A stretch of 64,000 nucleotides of DNA from Corbicula japonica (GCA_038501625.1 JAZAYU010000365.1:124001-188000), one strand, 5' to 3'. Positions 34,561 to 47,567 are shown, numbered from the stretch's first letter. Translations and numbers: made by a program. The notes: generated by a model from the letters alone, not told the origin.

Positions 34561-35153
34561 GAAGCCCTTGGTAGAACTTCCTTTCAACATACAAACAAAC
34601 AGAAATATTAAATACTTCCTATTTTGTTTTCTCTTCTAATAAATCAGCTCAAAACAATAAAGAAAAGGATAGAAAATGAGTGGAAATTGCACTAATAACA
34701 CACAAACACATGGTCAAATATAGATCCAATCTAACACTATTTCTTCAACATTTGCTGCGGGTGTTTTTTTTTGTCCTAAAATAGTCCAAAGAAATGGAGA
34801 ACAACTAACAGAAGAAAATTTGCAACAAAGAAGAAAACATGATTTCAAGTCACTAAATGAGCTAGAAGTGTCCCTAGTGGTTTAACAATTTTTGACTGTA
34901 ACAATAAAAAATGTACTTTGCTGAATAAAAAGGACATTGGAAACAAAATGTCAACTACCCAATTAGAACTGCTTAAAGTTCCCATTACACTCCTCTTGCA
35001 CTTTGCTATGATAAAAGTCTTTTTAAGACTGTTTCAATTTTGCTTTGGAGAACTTTTGGTCTGGGCTGTGGAACAACAACTGAATTTATTCAAAAAAGAG
35101 TAAAAACAACGTTTTAGTGACAAGTGTAGAAGGTTCCATTTCAACCCCATGTT
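34561..35153. other. AT-rich end of the left contig, nothing recognised
   Basis: No feature recognised. It matches 45017-45611 almost base for base. Confidence 0.5.
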
Positions 35154-35653
35154 NNNNNNNNNNNNNNNNNNNNNNNNNNNNNNNNNNNNNNNNNNNNNNN
35201 NNNNNNNNNNNNNNNNNNNNNNNNNNNNNNNNNNNNNNNNNNNNNNNNNNNNNNNNNNNNNNNNNNNNNNNNNNNNNNNNNNNNNNNNNNNNNNNNNNNN
35301 NNNNNNNNNNNNNNNNNNNNNNNNNNNNNNNNNNNNNNNNNNNNNNNNNNNNNNNNNNNNNNNNNNNNNNNNNNNNNNNNNNNNNNNNNNNNNNNNNNNN
35401 NNNNNNNNNNNNNNNNNNNNNNNNNNNNNNNNNNNNNNNNNNNNNNNNNNNNNNNNNNNNNNNNNNNNNNNNNNNNNNNNNNNNNNNNNNNNNNNNNNNN
35501 NNNNNNNNNNNNNNNNNNNNNNNNNNNNNNNNNNNNNNNNNNNNNNNNNNNNNNNNNNNNNNNNNNNNNNNNNNNNNNNNNNNNNNNNNNNNNNNNNNNN
35601 NNNNNNNNNNNNNNNNNNNNNNNNNNNNNNNNNNNNNNNNNNNNNNNNNNNNN
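35154..35653. other. Assembly gap, exactly 500 N
   Basis: A run of exactly 500 Ns, a typical fixed-size placeholder rather than a measured gap. Any ORF across it is an artefact. Confidence 0.99.
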
Positions 35654-37860
35654 GGAACTAGTACGCCTCTACCAAACAAGATATAGGCATGAAATTGCTT
35701 TCATTTATTTTCCTGACATGTTATTCCTGCAAACAAGTCACAAACAGGTCGATTTCTAACGGTTAAGAGGCCCCCAGATGAAGTGAAAAAAATAGCATAT
35801 ATTAAAACGGACTTCATTCGAATGGACCACGGAGGAATACTGAGTTATTTACCTTAATACAACCATAATTATGTACTTTGGAGTCATATCTTAGCAATAA
35901 TGACATTTGAAAAGCTGAGACCAGTCTCAAAACCTCAAGCATCTCATTGGTTGAATTGGACTAGTATCCAAGTCTAAGTCTTTAGTCTATTCTTAGCAAT
36001 CAATGTCTTTCTGAGTCAAAATTTAAAAGGTTACAAATAATGTACTTTTGAGTCAAATCTTAGCAATTATGACATTCTTAATAATGCTGTGGACCAGTTT
36101 CTGGACCATTAAAAACCAAAAAAAGAGCTAACAAATATGTTACTGATAAGTCAGCATTGAGTTTATGTCAAAAGAGATAGTGTAAGACATGGAGAATAGT
36201 TTCAAGCCTTCTTTAATAGCAATAATTTAACTCTCATTTAAAAGTTAAACACTGTCTGGTTTTTCATCAGTCATGGTAATCACAAATTCATTCCCAGTTC
36301 TTCTGCAGCAGACAAATAATTTATTTATTTAACTTTAAAGTCTCTTGTGCGACTGAGATCTGGTTAAATATGGTGATATATTCCAGACGTGAACTTGCGC
36401 CACATTCAGGAGAACTAGTACACACCTATTTCTCAAGCATTAACAGATTGCTTGCATTCTAATGGGAATAAACTTTATGCCTCTTGCATGCAGAAATGAC
36501 AGAGATTTCTTAATTTGACAGCTTAGTGCAAAAATATTCTTTCTGGTTCATATTTTATTCTACAATAGAATTTTTTTCGCACTTAGCCCTTTTTATAAGT
36601 TTTTATTGTGTTTTTTTATCTAAAATTATCAGGAATATTCATGCATCATCATTGCATTACACAGAAATATCATTGTTAGAATATAAGCCGCACTCATGTA
36701 TAAGCCGCAACCCCCGAAAACCTGAGGGAACAGATGAAAATGGCTTAACGCAATGTATAAGCAGCCAATCCTATGCATTAGCCGCACCCCCTTTTACCAC
36801 CAAATTCTGGGAAAAAAGTGTGGCTTATATTCAAAAAATGATGGTAGGTCCCATGATCATAACCCAAAACTATGAATCATGGATATGGCTTATATCCCAT
36901 TTTGCAGCCAGTGTAGAATCTAACCATTCTGCACATCCATGTAGTCTAATCAGGATCTACACTGGTCATGTTTACATACATTTCTGTTATTTTTGACCTA
37001 GAAGAGACCAATTGACAAGTTGGCAGTCATATGATACTCTGTTTATGCCCTTATTGCACATATTGGCAAGTTGAATATGTTTCCAGTAGTAATTCTCATG
37101 AAAAGTGGCGGGAACAAATTTTCACAATGCCGCAAATAATATTATTTGTGCGGGCATAAATTCCCACAATTATATTTTTCTACTAGGAAATATTATAACA
37201 TTGCATAAATCTGCTGGGGTTTAAATTCCCGCCAATTATTACTGGACAAAAGTAATTTTGCAATGTTTACATCGGTGTTACATGTGAATGATTAATTAAT
37301 ATTTTTATTGTTGTTTAATACAAAGCGTGAAGCTCCCAACTACTTGTCCCATAAGCTGAGTAGTCTAAGACGCAGTCAATTTGAAATGCAATGGTAGCAA
37401 CGCTGTTATAGGTTGTAAGTTCGAAACATTTTTATTTTTTACATTCTTGTTTTATTTTTTACACAAAAATTATTTCCGCGATAAAATAAACTGAAGCACA
37501 ATATATACAATACTTAGAAATAACTGCAATTAAAAAATATTAATCTAAAATATTTCCTTAAAAGCTGAGTGTCGGTGTGAATCGAACCTGTGTCGAAAAA
37601 AAGTTAGGCCTATGCCAGACGGATGCATAAACCACTGTGCTATTGGGGGGATGTGTTACAAATTGGCAAAATAGTACTTTTAATGTGTAAATTTGCCTTA
37701 ACCTGTGTTTACATTCTATTAATAATTGTAAACATCCCCAATTCAGCTCGGTCAACCAATAATCATGAGCAAAATATGTGAGTTCTTAAACACATGAGAA
37801 ATAGAATGCTCCCACTATAGCAACCAAGAAATAATAATAAATTACGAAAGACCCATGGTG

Positions 37861-37941
37861 ACTTCATACCTCACACTTCATACTTCAAACCTCACACTTC
37901 AAACTTCATACCTCACACTTCATACTTCAAACCTCACACTT
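37861..37941. repeat. Short 'cttcatacctcacacttca' array, copy B (longer allele)
   Basis: More units than 27970-28022. Confidence 0.7.
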
Positions 37942-38428
37942 CGTATGTATTTCCTAATAAAATTCACAGTATAATAAATATCACCAATCACAAAATCACT
38001 CCCAAAGTGTAGCCTATTGCAGACAAACTGTTATATTACTTGATTGATCTCTTATGATGAACTTTAATATGATTATGCTATTGGCATTCAAAGTCCTCTC
38101 TCATCATCTCTTATAATTTGTCCAGACTTCAAATAAATAAAAGCACTAAATAATGAAGAACTTTTTTTTTACTCTATGTACTATTTTACATCACTTTGTA
38201 TGCCCTCCAAGATCATAAAACTATAACTGGAGACCAGTTTTCATCACTCCTTTTAGGTCTATATCTGATAATTTTAAAAAGAATTTGGTGTTCCATGCAG
38301 TTCAGATCCAGATCTGCTGAACTTCTGTGCTGTCTGGACAGGATCTACATGGTCAGAAAAAAACTACTGCATTAAAAAGCAAACAGTGTAGATCCTGAAT
38401 AGACAGCGTGGATTAAAACTCACTCACC

Positions 38429-38851
38429 TTAACCCTTACCTCCATATAAATGCCTTTGTGGTGTGGAAGAAAATTTTAGATCCAGATCAGCTGGCACATC
38501 CCTGAGATATGATCAGGATCTGCACTGTTCACTTTTTAACTTAAAAGTTTATTTCTGAACAAAAAGTAAACAGTGCAGATGCTTATCAGAGAGCAAAGAT
38601 GTGCTGGCTAATCTGGATCTATACTCGCTGCATATCATAAAATTCCTATTAAACGCACCTACTCTAATAAACGCCCCCCCCCCCCCCCATGTTATTTTTC
38701 AGGGAAAAATTAGTTAATCTATATTATCTAATATCCTTCAGAATCTAATATTAAAATAAAAATGATTATTAATATAAAAAATAAGCACAACACGTTTAAA
38801 AGGAATTTTACGGTATGTGATAAAATGTGTGTGTATGCAGTAAAGGGTTAT
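38429..38851. mobile_element. TTAA MITE with inserted TA-MITE, copy B
   Basis: Same nest as 28494-28914. The TA-MITE (38633-38815) has a mutated left end, TATCATAAAATTCC, and a longer C run. Confidence 0.8.
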
Positions 38852-39114
38852 GTCTCTTGACAGCTCTAAACCTTATTACATACTGACAATTATTCCAAGA
38901 TTTATGTTAACCCAAGACAATAAAGCATGCATTTTATGCCCAGAATGAATCCAAAAGCCCCTAATGTAATCATCTGTTCTGATGGATGTGACATTTTGTA
39001 TCACATTATTCAGCACAGACATATTCCCTGGCATTCTATTGTTGCAGACATAATACTTCATCAGTCCCTTGTTGGTATAATTTGACCGGTTAACCATTAC
39101 TCATTTCCCCAACA

Positions 39115-39243
39115 TTATAAATTGAGAATGGAAACCAGTCTCAAATCTCAAGCATCTGGTTGGCTGAAATGGTGACTGGTTGCCATTTCAGCCAATCAGA
39201 TGCTTGAGATTTGAGACTGGTTTCAAATCTCAGTTAAATAACC
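39115..39243. mobile_element. Hairpin MITE, copy B
   Basis: Counterpart of 29175-29307. Confidence 0.75.
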
Positions 39244-39606
39244 ATCACTCATTGTTGACTCATTTAAACCTTGATTCCAGTCAAGTACTGTCTGGTATTT
39301 CAGTAATTTGTTGAGACTTACTTAATGTCAACTTCTCATACACTAGAATTCCCAATATTCAATCATCTCACATATTGACATTTACTTTCATGAATCAGCT
39401 TGCAATCCAAACTTCAATATGATACAAATCTGCAATATGACACCAATCTGCAATATGACACCAAGCTGAAATGTGACACAATATTTTTAGTCTATATCCA
39501 TCAGAATCTAATATTAATATAAAAAAATTTATATAAATAATGAGCGCACCCCTTTCAGGAAACGTAATGCCCCTAGGGGCATTTAAAAGGAATTTTATGG
39601 TATATG

Positions 39607-39918
39607 CAGTATGACCCTTATCTACTAAATGACACCAATCTACAGTATGACACCAATCTGCAATATGACACTAATATGCTGTATGACACCAATCTGCAAT
39701 ATGACACTAATAAGCTGTATGACACCAATCTGCAATATGACACTAATAAGCTGTATGACACCAATCTGCAATATGACACTAATATGCTGTATGACACCAA
39801 TCTGCAATATGACACTAATAAGCTGTATGACACCAATCTGCAATATGACACTAATATGCTGTATGACACCAATCTGCAATATGACAATAATAAACTGTAT
39901 GACACCAATCTGCAATAA
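39607..39918. repeat. 36-bp tandem array, copy B
   Basis: Counterpart of 29699-30006, with more regular units. Confidence 0.9.
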
Positions 39919-39952
39919 TTTGAACAGAACACTAAAAATATATCAACTCACT

Positions 39953-40955
39953 GTCCTACAGAAAACAATGTTATAAGTTCACCCTCTGTCAAACAGAAAA
40001 CAATGTCACAAGATCACCATCTGCCCAATAGAAAACAATGCCACAAGATGACCCTCTGTCCCACAGAAAACAATGCCACAAGATGACCCTCTGTCCAACA
40101 GAAAACAATGCCATAAGATGACCCTCTGTCCCACAGAAAACAATGCCACAAGATGACCCTCTGTCCCACATAAAACAATGACACAAGATGACCCTCTGTC
40201 CCTCAGAAAACAATGCCACAAGATGACCCTCTGTCCCATAGAAAACAATGCCACAAGATAACCCTCTGTCCTACAGAAAAAAATGTCACAAGATCCCTAT
40301 CTGTCCTACAGAAAACAGTGTTACAAGATCACTATCTGTCCTACAGAAAAAATGTCACAAGATCACTATCTGTCCTACAGAAAACAATGTCACAAGATCA
40401 CTATCAGTCCTACAGAAAACAATGTCACAAAATCACTATCTGTCCCACAAAAAATGTCACAAGATCCCTATCTGTCCTACAGAAAACAATGTCACAAGAT
40501 CACTATCTGTCCTACAGAAAACAATGTCACAAGATCACTATATGTCCTACAGAAAACAATGTCACAAGATCACTATCTGTCCTACAGAAAACAATGTCAC
40601 AAGATCACTATCTGTCCTACAGAAAACAATGTCACAAGATCACCATCTGTCCTACAGAAAACAATGTCACAAGATCACTATCTGTCCTACAGAAAACAAT
40701 GTCACAAGATCACTATCTGTCCTACAGAAAACAATGTCACAAGATCACTATCTGTCCTACAGAAAACAATGTCACAAGATCACTATCAGTCCTACAAAAA
40801 ACAATGTCACAAGATCACTATCTGTCCCACAAAAAAATGTCACAGGATCCCTATCTGTCCTACAGAAAAAAATGTCACAAGATCACTATCTGTCCTACAG
40901 AAAACAATGTCACAAGATCATTATCTGTCCCACAGAAAACAATGTCACAAGATCA
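39953..40955. repeat. 35-bp tandem array (~29 units), copy B
   Basis: Counterpart of 30045-31017. The left-hand units are the same; from about 40340 the unit variants differ from copy A (mostly 'gatcactatctgtcctacag', some units shortened by one or more bases). ORFs up to 269 codons are artefacts of the 35-bp period. Confidence 0.95.
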
Positions 40956-40985
40956 ACTCTACATGAACATAATATATTGTTTAAT

Positions 40986-42550
40986 ACTTTCCTCCATAAA
41001 TACACATTTATGGCATAGGTGAACAGTGTAGATCCAGATCAGCCAGCACATCTGTGCCATCTGATAAGGATTTACACTGGTCGCCTTTTGATTTATTAGA
41101 TTAATTCTGACAAAGTAGCTAACCGTGTAGATCCTGATCAGACAGCACAGGTAAGGCAATAGAAAATTAATTTCTAGATTCTCATCTCCGAACGCCCCTC
41201 GAAAATCACTCTGACTGAATGGGTTTTTTTGTTGTTGTTTTTAAATGCGTACAGTCTAACCCTAGTGTAGCAGCCAGCCAAGGGAAGCAGCCAATTTGGC
41301 CGCTGTAGGCAGGTGACCTCTGATCGGAGGGTCAGAAGAAGAGGAATGAAATGTGAAGCCTGTTATGAACCGGACTTGTACTGTATTGATACAGCTTGTT
41401 TGTCTCAATATACAGTAGAGCTCAGCTAAATTGCAAAATCCAGAAAAGTTATATTATATCGCGGTCGACCCGTGGATCCCGTTTTCCCCATAAAAAGATA
41501 GTAAAAATCTATCGAAGGCAAATTTTGCATAATGGAAAGGGAATAAAAGGGAAGTAACAATGTCAATACCACGTTAATCGATAAAGACAATGACGGTCGT
41601 TGTGTATCGTGCAGACAATCGTTGAAAATTTTTTCTTAAGGATATGATGATTATTGTTTACTACGTGTCTTTAATAAGCAAACTGTCATAAAATTGTTGA
41701 ATTGCTGTCCAAACACTGGGTCACCTTAAAAATCAAGGATGCCAAATGGTTACTGAACGGTTGTTTTTCGCACCTACTTTCCGATAAAGTTCAACAGTAG
41801 CCAAGCTATGTAAACATCTTTAATTAATAACACTGTTCGCACTTTTATGCAAATAGCTAAACTGGAAACAATATTAAAATTTTAGTAAACCATTCATTAT
41901 CAATTATCAAATATAAAAATATCGCGCTTAGCGGTCACGATAATTAATTAGCAATTACGACGGCTTGTTTAAAAGCGTATTGATAAGCTATAATCGGAAG
42001 CAGGTGCGCGCTTTTTAGCGGTCACGTGATGCCCTAATGAAGAGTATCCAACATCTTCGCAGAAAATAAAAAATGGCCGCTGTAGGGGGTTTAATTTCAT
42101 GACCAGGAGGCAATTTTGGTAGCCGCTGACCACGGATGGGAGGTGACCGCAGAATTAAGTGATAGAATAGAAGGAAATTTGTCGGGGGCGTCACAAAATG
42201 GCCGCTAAATAGAGGTGACCGCAGTTCGGAGGTGACCGTTAGGTCAGGTTAGACTGTACATAAATATTTACATTGCGATTACCAATCGGTAGAGTACAAA
42301 AACACAGTATAAAACATTTAAGTGCGAATCAGCAATTCATAGTCGGCTAGACACTTATTTATCTTTGCACTATACAAGCGTCGTTGGAAACTGTGAGAAT
42401 GATAAATAAAAAATATAACCCACCCACTTGCCCACATTTTCCCAAAATTTTGATGAGAATCTAGGAATTAATTTTCTATTGCCTAAGACAAATAAGACAA
42501 AAGGCCTATTATCTACTAGGAATTAATTTCCTATTGCCTAAGACAAATAA
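40986..42550. mobile_element. Three-layer nested elements, copy B
   Basis: Counterpart of 31048-32609. The GGCAATAG element spans 41155-42483 and the CAGTCTAACC element 41252-42256 (1,005 bp, that is 966 + 39). Confidence 0.7.
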
Positions 42551-43144
42551 GACAAAAGGCCTATACACAGAGTTAAGGGTTAAGACTATATCTTTTCAAT
42601 TTCTTGAGACAGAAGTTACGGAGGACATCAACAGTATAACATATCCAAACCTAAGTCAATTTTGTCTAAACTGTTTACAATAAACAAATCAGACCTGTCA
42701 TTTTTGTATCTGAAGTATGAACAGAATGAATAATTTCTGAGAAAACAAAATGAAATTTCCGGAGAGAAATCACTGGCATTATTAACTGACCAGTAGATGT
42801 TACTGACATGCTATCCTGTTATTTTCCAACATTGGTGACCAAAGATATTCCAGGAGCAAAATGCAAAAGACAGGTTATTTATTGATACAATGATTCCAAT
42901 TAACACTATACTGGTATCATTTTATTTCCCGCAAGTTTAGTTTTCGCATATTTCACTCAAAGGGCAATTGCGCCAAATTCAACTTTAGAGAAAATTAACC
43001 ATTAAACGGTGTGTTTTAATAGAAAAATACAACTGTGCGAATTCGTGCCCCTGCGAATTGTAATTTGCGAGTTTAGGGCGAAAATTTGTCCCCGCAAAAT
43101 TTAATGATACTGTCTGTACTCCATGTGATATGGGTATTATCATG

Positions 43145-44150
43145 TGAGTAAAAAGTGTAAATCCAGATCAGATGGCACATCCAATCCATGTGAACTAGAT
43201 CTATATTATTTGCAACTTGGTTATAAATAACCTTAATTATAAAGTTGAAAATGTAGATCCAGATCAGATGGCACATCCAATCCATGTGAACTAGATCTAT
43301 ATTATTTGCAACTTGGTTATAAATAACCTTAATTATAAAGTTGAAAATGTAGATCCAGATCAGATGGCACATCCAATCCATGTGAACTAGATCTATATTA
43401 TTTGCAACTTGGTTATAAATAACCTATATTATAAAGTTGAAAATGTAGATCCAGATCAGATGGCACATCCAATCCATGTGAACTAGATCTATATTATTTG
43501 CAACTTGGTTATAAATAACCTTAATAATAAAGTTGAAAATGTAGATCCAGATCAGATGGCACATCCAATCCATGTGAACTAGATCTGTATTATTTGCAAC
43601 TTGGTTATAAATAACCTTAATTATAAAGTTGAAAATGTAGATCCAGATCAGATGGCACATCCAATCCATGTGAACTAGATCTGTATTATTTGCAACTTGG
43701 TTATAAATAACCTTAATAATAAAGTTGAAAATGTAGATCCAGATCAGATGGCACATCCAATCCATGTGAACTATGATCTATATTATTTGCAACTTGGTTA
43801 TAAATAACCTTAATAATAAAGTTGAAAATGTAGATCCAGATCAGATGGCACATCCAATCCATGTAAACTAGATCTATATTATTTGCAACTTGCTTATAAA
43901 TAACCTTAATTATAAAGTTGAAAATGTAGATCCAGATCAGATGGCACATCCAAACCATGTGAACTAGATCTATATTATTTGAAACTTGGTTATAAATAAC
44001 CTTAATTATAAAGTTGAAAATGTAGATCCTGATCAGATGGCACATCCAATCCATGTGAACTGGATCTATATTATTTGCAACTTGGTTATAAATAACCTTA
44101 ATTATAAAGTTGAAAATGTAGATCCAGATCAGATGGCACAGATGTGCCTG
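43145..44150. repeat. 96-bp MITE-derived array (~11 units), copy B
   Basis: Same unit as 33171-33690, but about 11 units instead of 6. Minus-strand ORFs of 102-113 codons are incidental. Confidence 0.9.
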
Positions 44151-44716
44151 TACTCTGTATCTAGACTGTTCACTTCTTGGTCAGAAATATCCTAATAAAT
44201 ATTAATGTGAACAGTGTAGATCCAGATCAGATGGCACAGATATGGATCTAGACCGTTAATATTAATGTGAACAGTGTAGATCCTGATCAGATTGAACAGG
44301 TGCACTGGCTGATTCGGTTCTACATTGATCCCTAATTTGAATAAAAGCCGTATCCTATCAGAGTAAAGGATTCAGTATTTCTGTTATTCCCAGTTCCTAA
44401 TAGAATCTTTATCTACAATTCTGCGGACAGAATGATTGATTCAATTCCTGATTTTGTAGCAAAATTAGCAGTTAATCTATCAATTCTCTACAAATCTGAG
44501 GAGTAATTGGGGGCGACCAAGTACATAGAAAAGACATTGTTAAGTATAGAATTTAATAAACACATCTGAAAAGTTATTTTGGTTTCCAAGTACAAGAACT
44601 GGTAGCACTGGTTTCCATTTTTAAAATTTCTACACTTAAACTTCGTCCTCTGCGATGAAGTCTTATTCACCTAATGAACCATAATTTCTAATGCTACGCA
44701 GTGTGATTTATTACTT

Positions 44717-45016
44717 TTAGAGGCGTGGCTTAAGAAAAGCCACTTACACTTTATAGGACTATGTACAATGTTTTGATGTGTGATGTCAACCAGCACACAC
44801 ATTTTGCCACGAGTTGCTTCGAAAAAGCATGCTGTCATTCACTATGTTGTCAATGTGAATGTTCCAGCAGCTATTTGAGAAAGTCATAATATCATGAATT
44901 CTTCTCACAATTTCTGTATAAATTAAAGTAATTATGTTTGTAAATATAAGGATTGAATCCATATTTGATTGTTTTCATTTGGTGATGAAAAACAGTTGAG
45001 TTGTTTAAATTATATT
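44717..45016 (-). mobile_element. Reverse copy of the 20038-20420 element, copy B
   Basis: Counterpart of 34258-34560. Confidence 0.65.
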
Positions 45017-45639
45017 TGAAGCCCTTGGTAGAACTTCCTTTCAACATACAAACAAACAGAAATATTAAATACTTCCTATTTTGTTTTCTCTTCTAATAAA
45101 TCAGCTCAAAACAATAAAGAAAAGGATAGAAAATGAGTGGAAATTGCACTAATAACACACAAACACATGGTCAAATATAGATCCAATCTAACACTATTTC
45201 TTCAACATTTGCTGCGGGTGTTTTTTTTTGTCCTAAAATAGTCCAAAGAAATGGAGAACAACTAACAGAAGAAAATTTGCAACAAAGAAGAAAACATGAT
45301 TTCAAGTCACTAAATGAGCTAGAAGTGTCCCTAGTGGTTTAACAATTTTTGACTGTAACAATAAAAAATGTACTTTGCTGAATAAAAAGGACATTGGAAA
45401 CAAAATGTCAACTACCCAATTAGAACTGCTTAAAGTTCCCATTACACTCCTCTTGCACTTTGCTATGATAAAAGTCTTTTTAAGACTGTTTCAATTTTGT
45501 ATTGGAGAACATTTGGTCTGGGCTGTGGAACAACAACTGAATTTATTCAAAAAAGAGTAAAAACAACGTTTTAGTGACAAGTGTAGAAGGTTCCATGTTC
45601 ACCGCCATGTTATGCATTCTATCATTTGGGATGGATTAA

Positions 45640-45800
45640 AGCCATACGCTCAACCCAGGACTAGGCAGTGTGGGCAGTAATATGCATTTTCATTACAGCC
45701 AATGAACAGGATAGATTAAACTGAGCCTGCAATATTTTCTATTTGTCGTGTTTTGTGGCTTTCAACTTTCCCTTTTCATCCATTTGAAAAATTTGCTGCT
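45640..45800. repeat. One-sided relative of the inverted-repeat element at 48452
   Basis: 'actgagcctgcaatattttc', 'tttgtcgtgttttgtggctt' and 'cccttttcatcc' match one arm of 48452-48599. The interval to 46051 is otherwise featureless. Confidence 0.5.
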
Positions 45801-46051
45801 CCATAAAGATTGTCATTTTTGATATGCATAACACGCTTTAAGCCTTATTAATGCCTTAGCATTAATTCATCACCTTAGTGCAAAAAAAGAAAAAGTACCA
45901 TTTAATTTAACAGGGTTACCGTAATCACCCTATGTCTTGGGACCGTTTAAATAATTATAACTAATATATTTTGTATATCAAAATTTTGGGAGAAAACATA
46001 CTGTTTCTGAAAATGTCCTTGAACATATACACACTGAAAAAAACCCAATCC

Positions 46052-47567
46052 TTAACCCTTTCCTCTATAGATATACCTTTATTGCATGGGCGAACATAGT
46101 GATGTAATGATTATCGATTAAAATCGCTTAATCGTCTATGAATGCCTTTTCGATTTGATAATTGATGTCATTCCGTCATAATCGATTTATATTGATGTTT
46201 ACCACTGTCAGTTAAGTACAGCATAATAAGGCATATTGTAGTCCTTTATTTGTACAAGTCATAAATTTTGTTGACCTTGTAGGTATTTTTTTTCCATTTA
46301 CAAACTGTTTTGGGAGTTGCAGGGATTCAAATAGGTGCAGATTTTGCATTTTGATGCACACAAATTTGATTTTTTCCACTTTTGACTGGATATAGTTTTT
46401 GCAAAGCATTGTTCTCTCATCCTATTTTCATTCAATGTTTAGTACATGTAAAAAAAAATTGAAAGAATGATGTTATATTTTATCTTTAAAACTCCAAATT
46501 TTATGTTAAAAGTGGCAGCAAGCACACAACAGTAAGGGGTAATTTTGTAAGCTACTACCATTTTGTGAATGATACACTAAGCTTTTTCATAAATTGGTTC
46601 TTATCCATGAAATCACATTGGAAGTGGCAAATGATTCCAGCCAATGATTGTTCATGATTTGCAACCAATATCCCAATACTATGATTGTGTCTGAAATTGT
46701 TAGCAAATAAAGGTTCAAGTTAAAGGGTGTAGTTGTCTCTTGAATAGTGATTATTTAAAATACTTTACTACCAAATGGGATTACATCTGTATGTGATGCT
46801 ATCATAATTTACAAATGCATTAACAATTGAACATGTTCAGTCATCAATCCAAGATCATGTTGATGCACTTTCATACTGAATTCTATTAGAATTCTGCTTC
46901 AACTTTGAAACAAAACTAGCATGGAAATTTTTCCAGCAGAATTTAAAGTACTTAGTTTATGTATTTTTGTTCTTGATTTCTCGCAGAAAAAAGCACTGTA
47001 TTACTTTGCTCATACTTTTCAATGCCTTTGAAATTGCAGCTTGTCACAGTGTATTTGAAGTCCTTTACATAATTAGTTTTTGAGAAAACTAACCCTAATA
47101 ATAGGGCAAAGCATTCATGTCACACAACATAGCACCCAGACTAACCTTCTGTAGATTTTCAAGTTAACATTATAGCTGTACAAGAATGTAGGTTCTGTTA
47201 TTTACATAATGACTGTATAGTGTTTAATTGAATTGATTCTCTCAATTGTCTTATTTACATTTAAAGTAGCTAGTTTATAGAACATAATTAAACATTAAAG
47301 GTGCATATTAAAACACAGGCATTAACCTTCAAAGCCTGTGTCAAAGTTTTCGATTATTTTCCGATTTAAATCCATTTCTTCTAGGAATTTCGATTCGATA
47401 ATCGATTATGATATTTGTCCAAATCTGCAACACTAGGCGAACAGTGTAGATCCAGATCAGCCGGGCACATCCGTGCCAACTGATCAGAATCTGCACTGTT
47501 CGCTTTATGATTTGTTAGGTTACTTCTGACCAAACTGCAACCAGTGCAGATCCTAATCAGACAGCAT
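46052..47567. mobile_element. TTAA MITE interrupted by a hAT-type element
   Basis: TTAA-MITE sequence 'ttaaccctttcctctatag ... ttgcatgggcgaaca' (46052-46096) resumes at 47436 as 'ggcgaacagtgtagatccag' and continues to about 47567, where its right end is lost into the neighbouring 53-bp array. Confidence 0.85.
46089..47443. mobile_element. Non-autonomous hAT-type transposon, 8-bp target duplication
   Basis: The element spans 46097-47435 (1,339 bp). It starts TAGTGATGTAATG and ends with the complement of TAGTGTTGCAGAT, with several ATCGATTA-type motifs just inside both ends. The 8-bp direct repeat GGCGAACA flanks it at 46089-46096 and 47436-47443 and is single in uninterrupted TTAA MITEs. TAGTG ends plus an 8-bp duplication indicate hAT. 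No transposase ORF; the longest frame inside (65 codons) is unremarkable. Confidence 0.85.

Larger units (their letters stand above)
25766..35153. repeat. Copy A of a ~9.4-10 kb duplicated segment
   Basis: Sequence from 'ggaactagtacgcctctacc' at 25766 up to the last base before the N gap (35153) is repeated, in the same order and orientation, at 35654-45611. Differences are scattered single bases, microsatellite and minisatellite length changes, and a 39-bp indel. It contains no intact gene, only repeats and MITEs. Confidence 0.95.
35654..45611. repeat. Copy B of the duplicated segment
   Basis: Starts at the first base after the gap, which corresponds to 25766, and stays collinear with copy A to 'gccatgtt' at 45611, the counterpart of the last base before the gap. 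It is about 570 bp longer than copy A. Most of this is five extra 96-bp units (480 bp) and a 39-bp insertion at about 41395-41433; the rest is shorter arrays. Confidence 0.95.

Noticed and set aside
35086..35686. ORFs spanning the N gap
   Set aside because: They consist almost wholly of undefined residues.
36526..36996. A 156-codon ORF in copy B as a gene
   Set aside because: The counterpart in copy A is interrupted, the sequence crosses the 'ATAAGCCGCA' repeat and a MITE fragment, and no domain is recognisable.
40213..41022. A 269-codon ORF in the 35-bp array
   Set aside because: The 35-bp period makes every frame read the same three phases in turn. No coding evidence.
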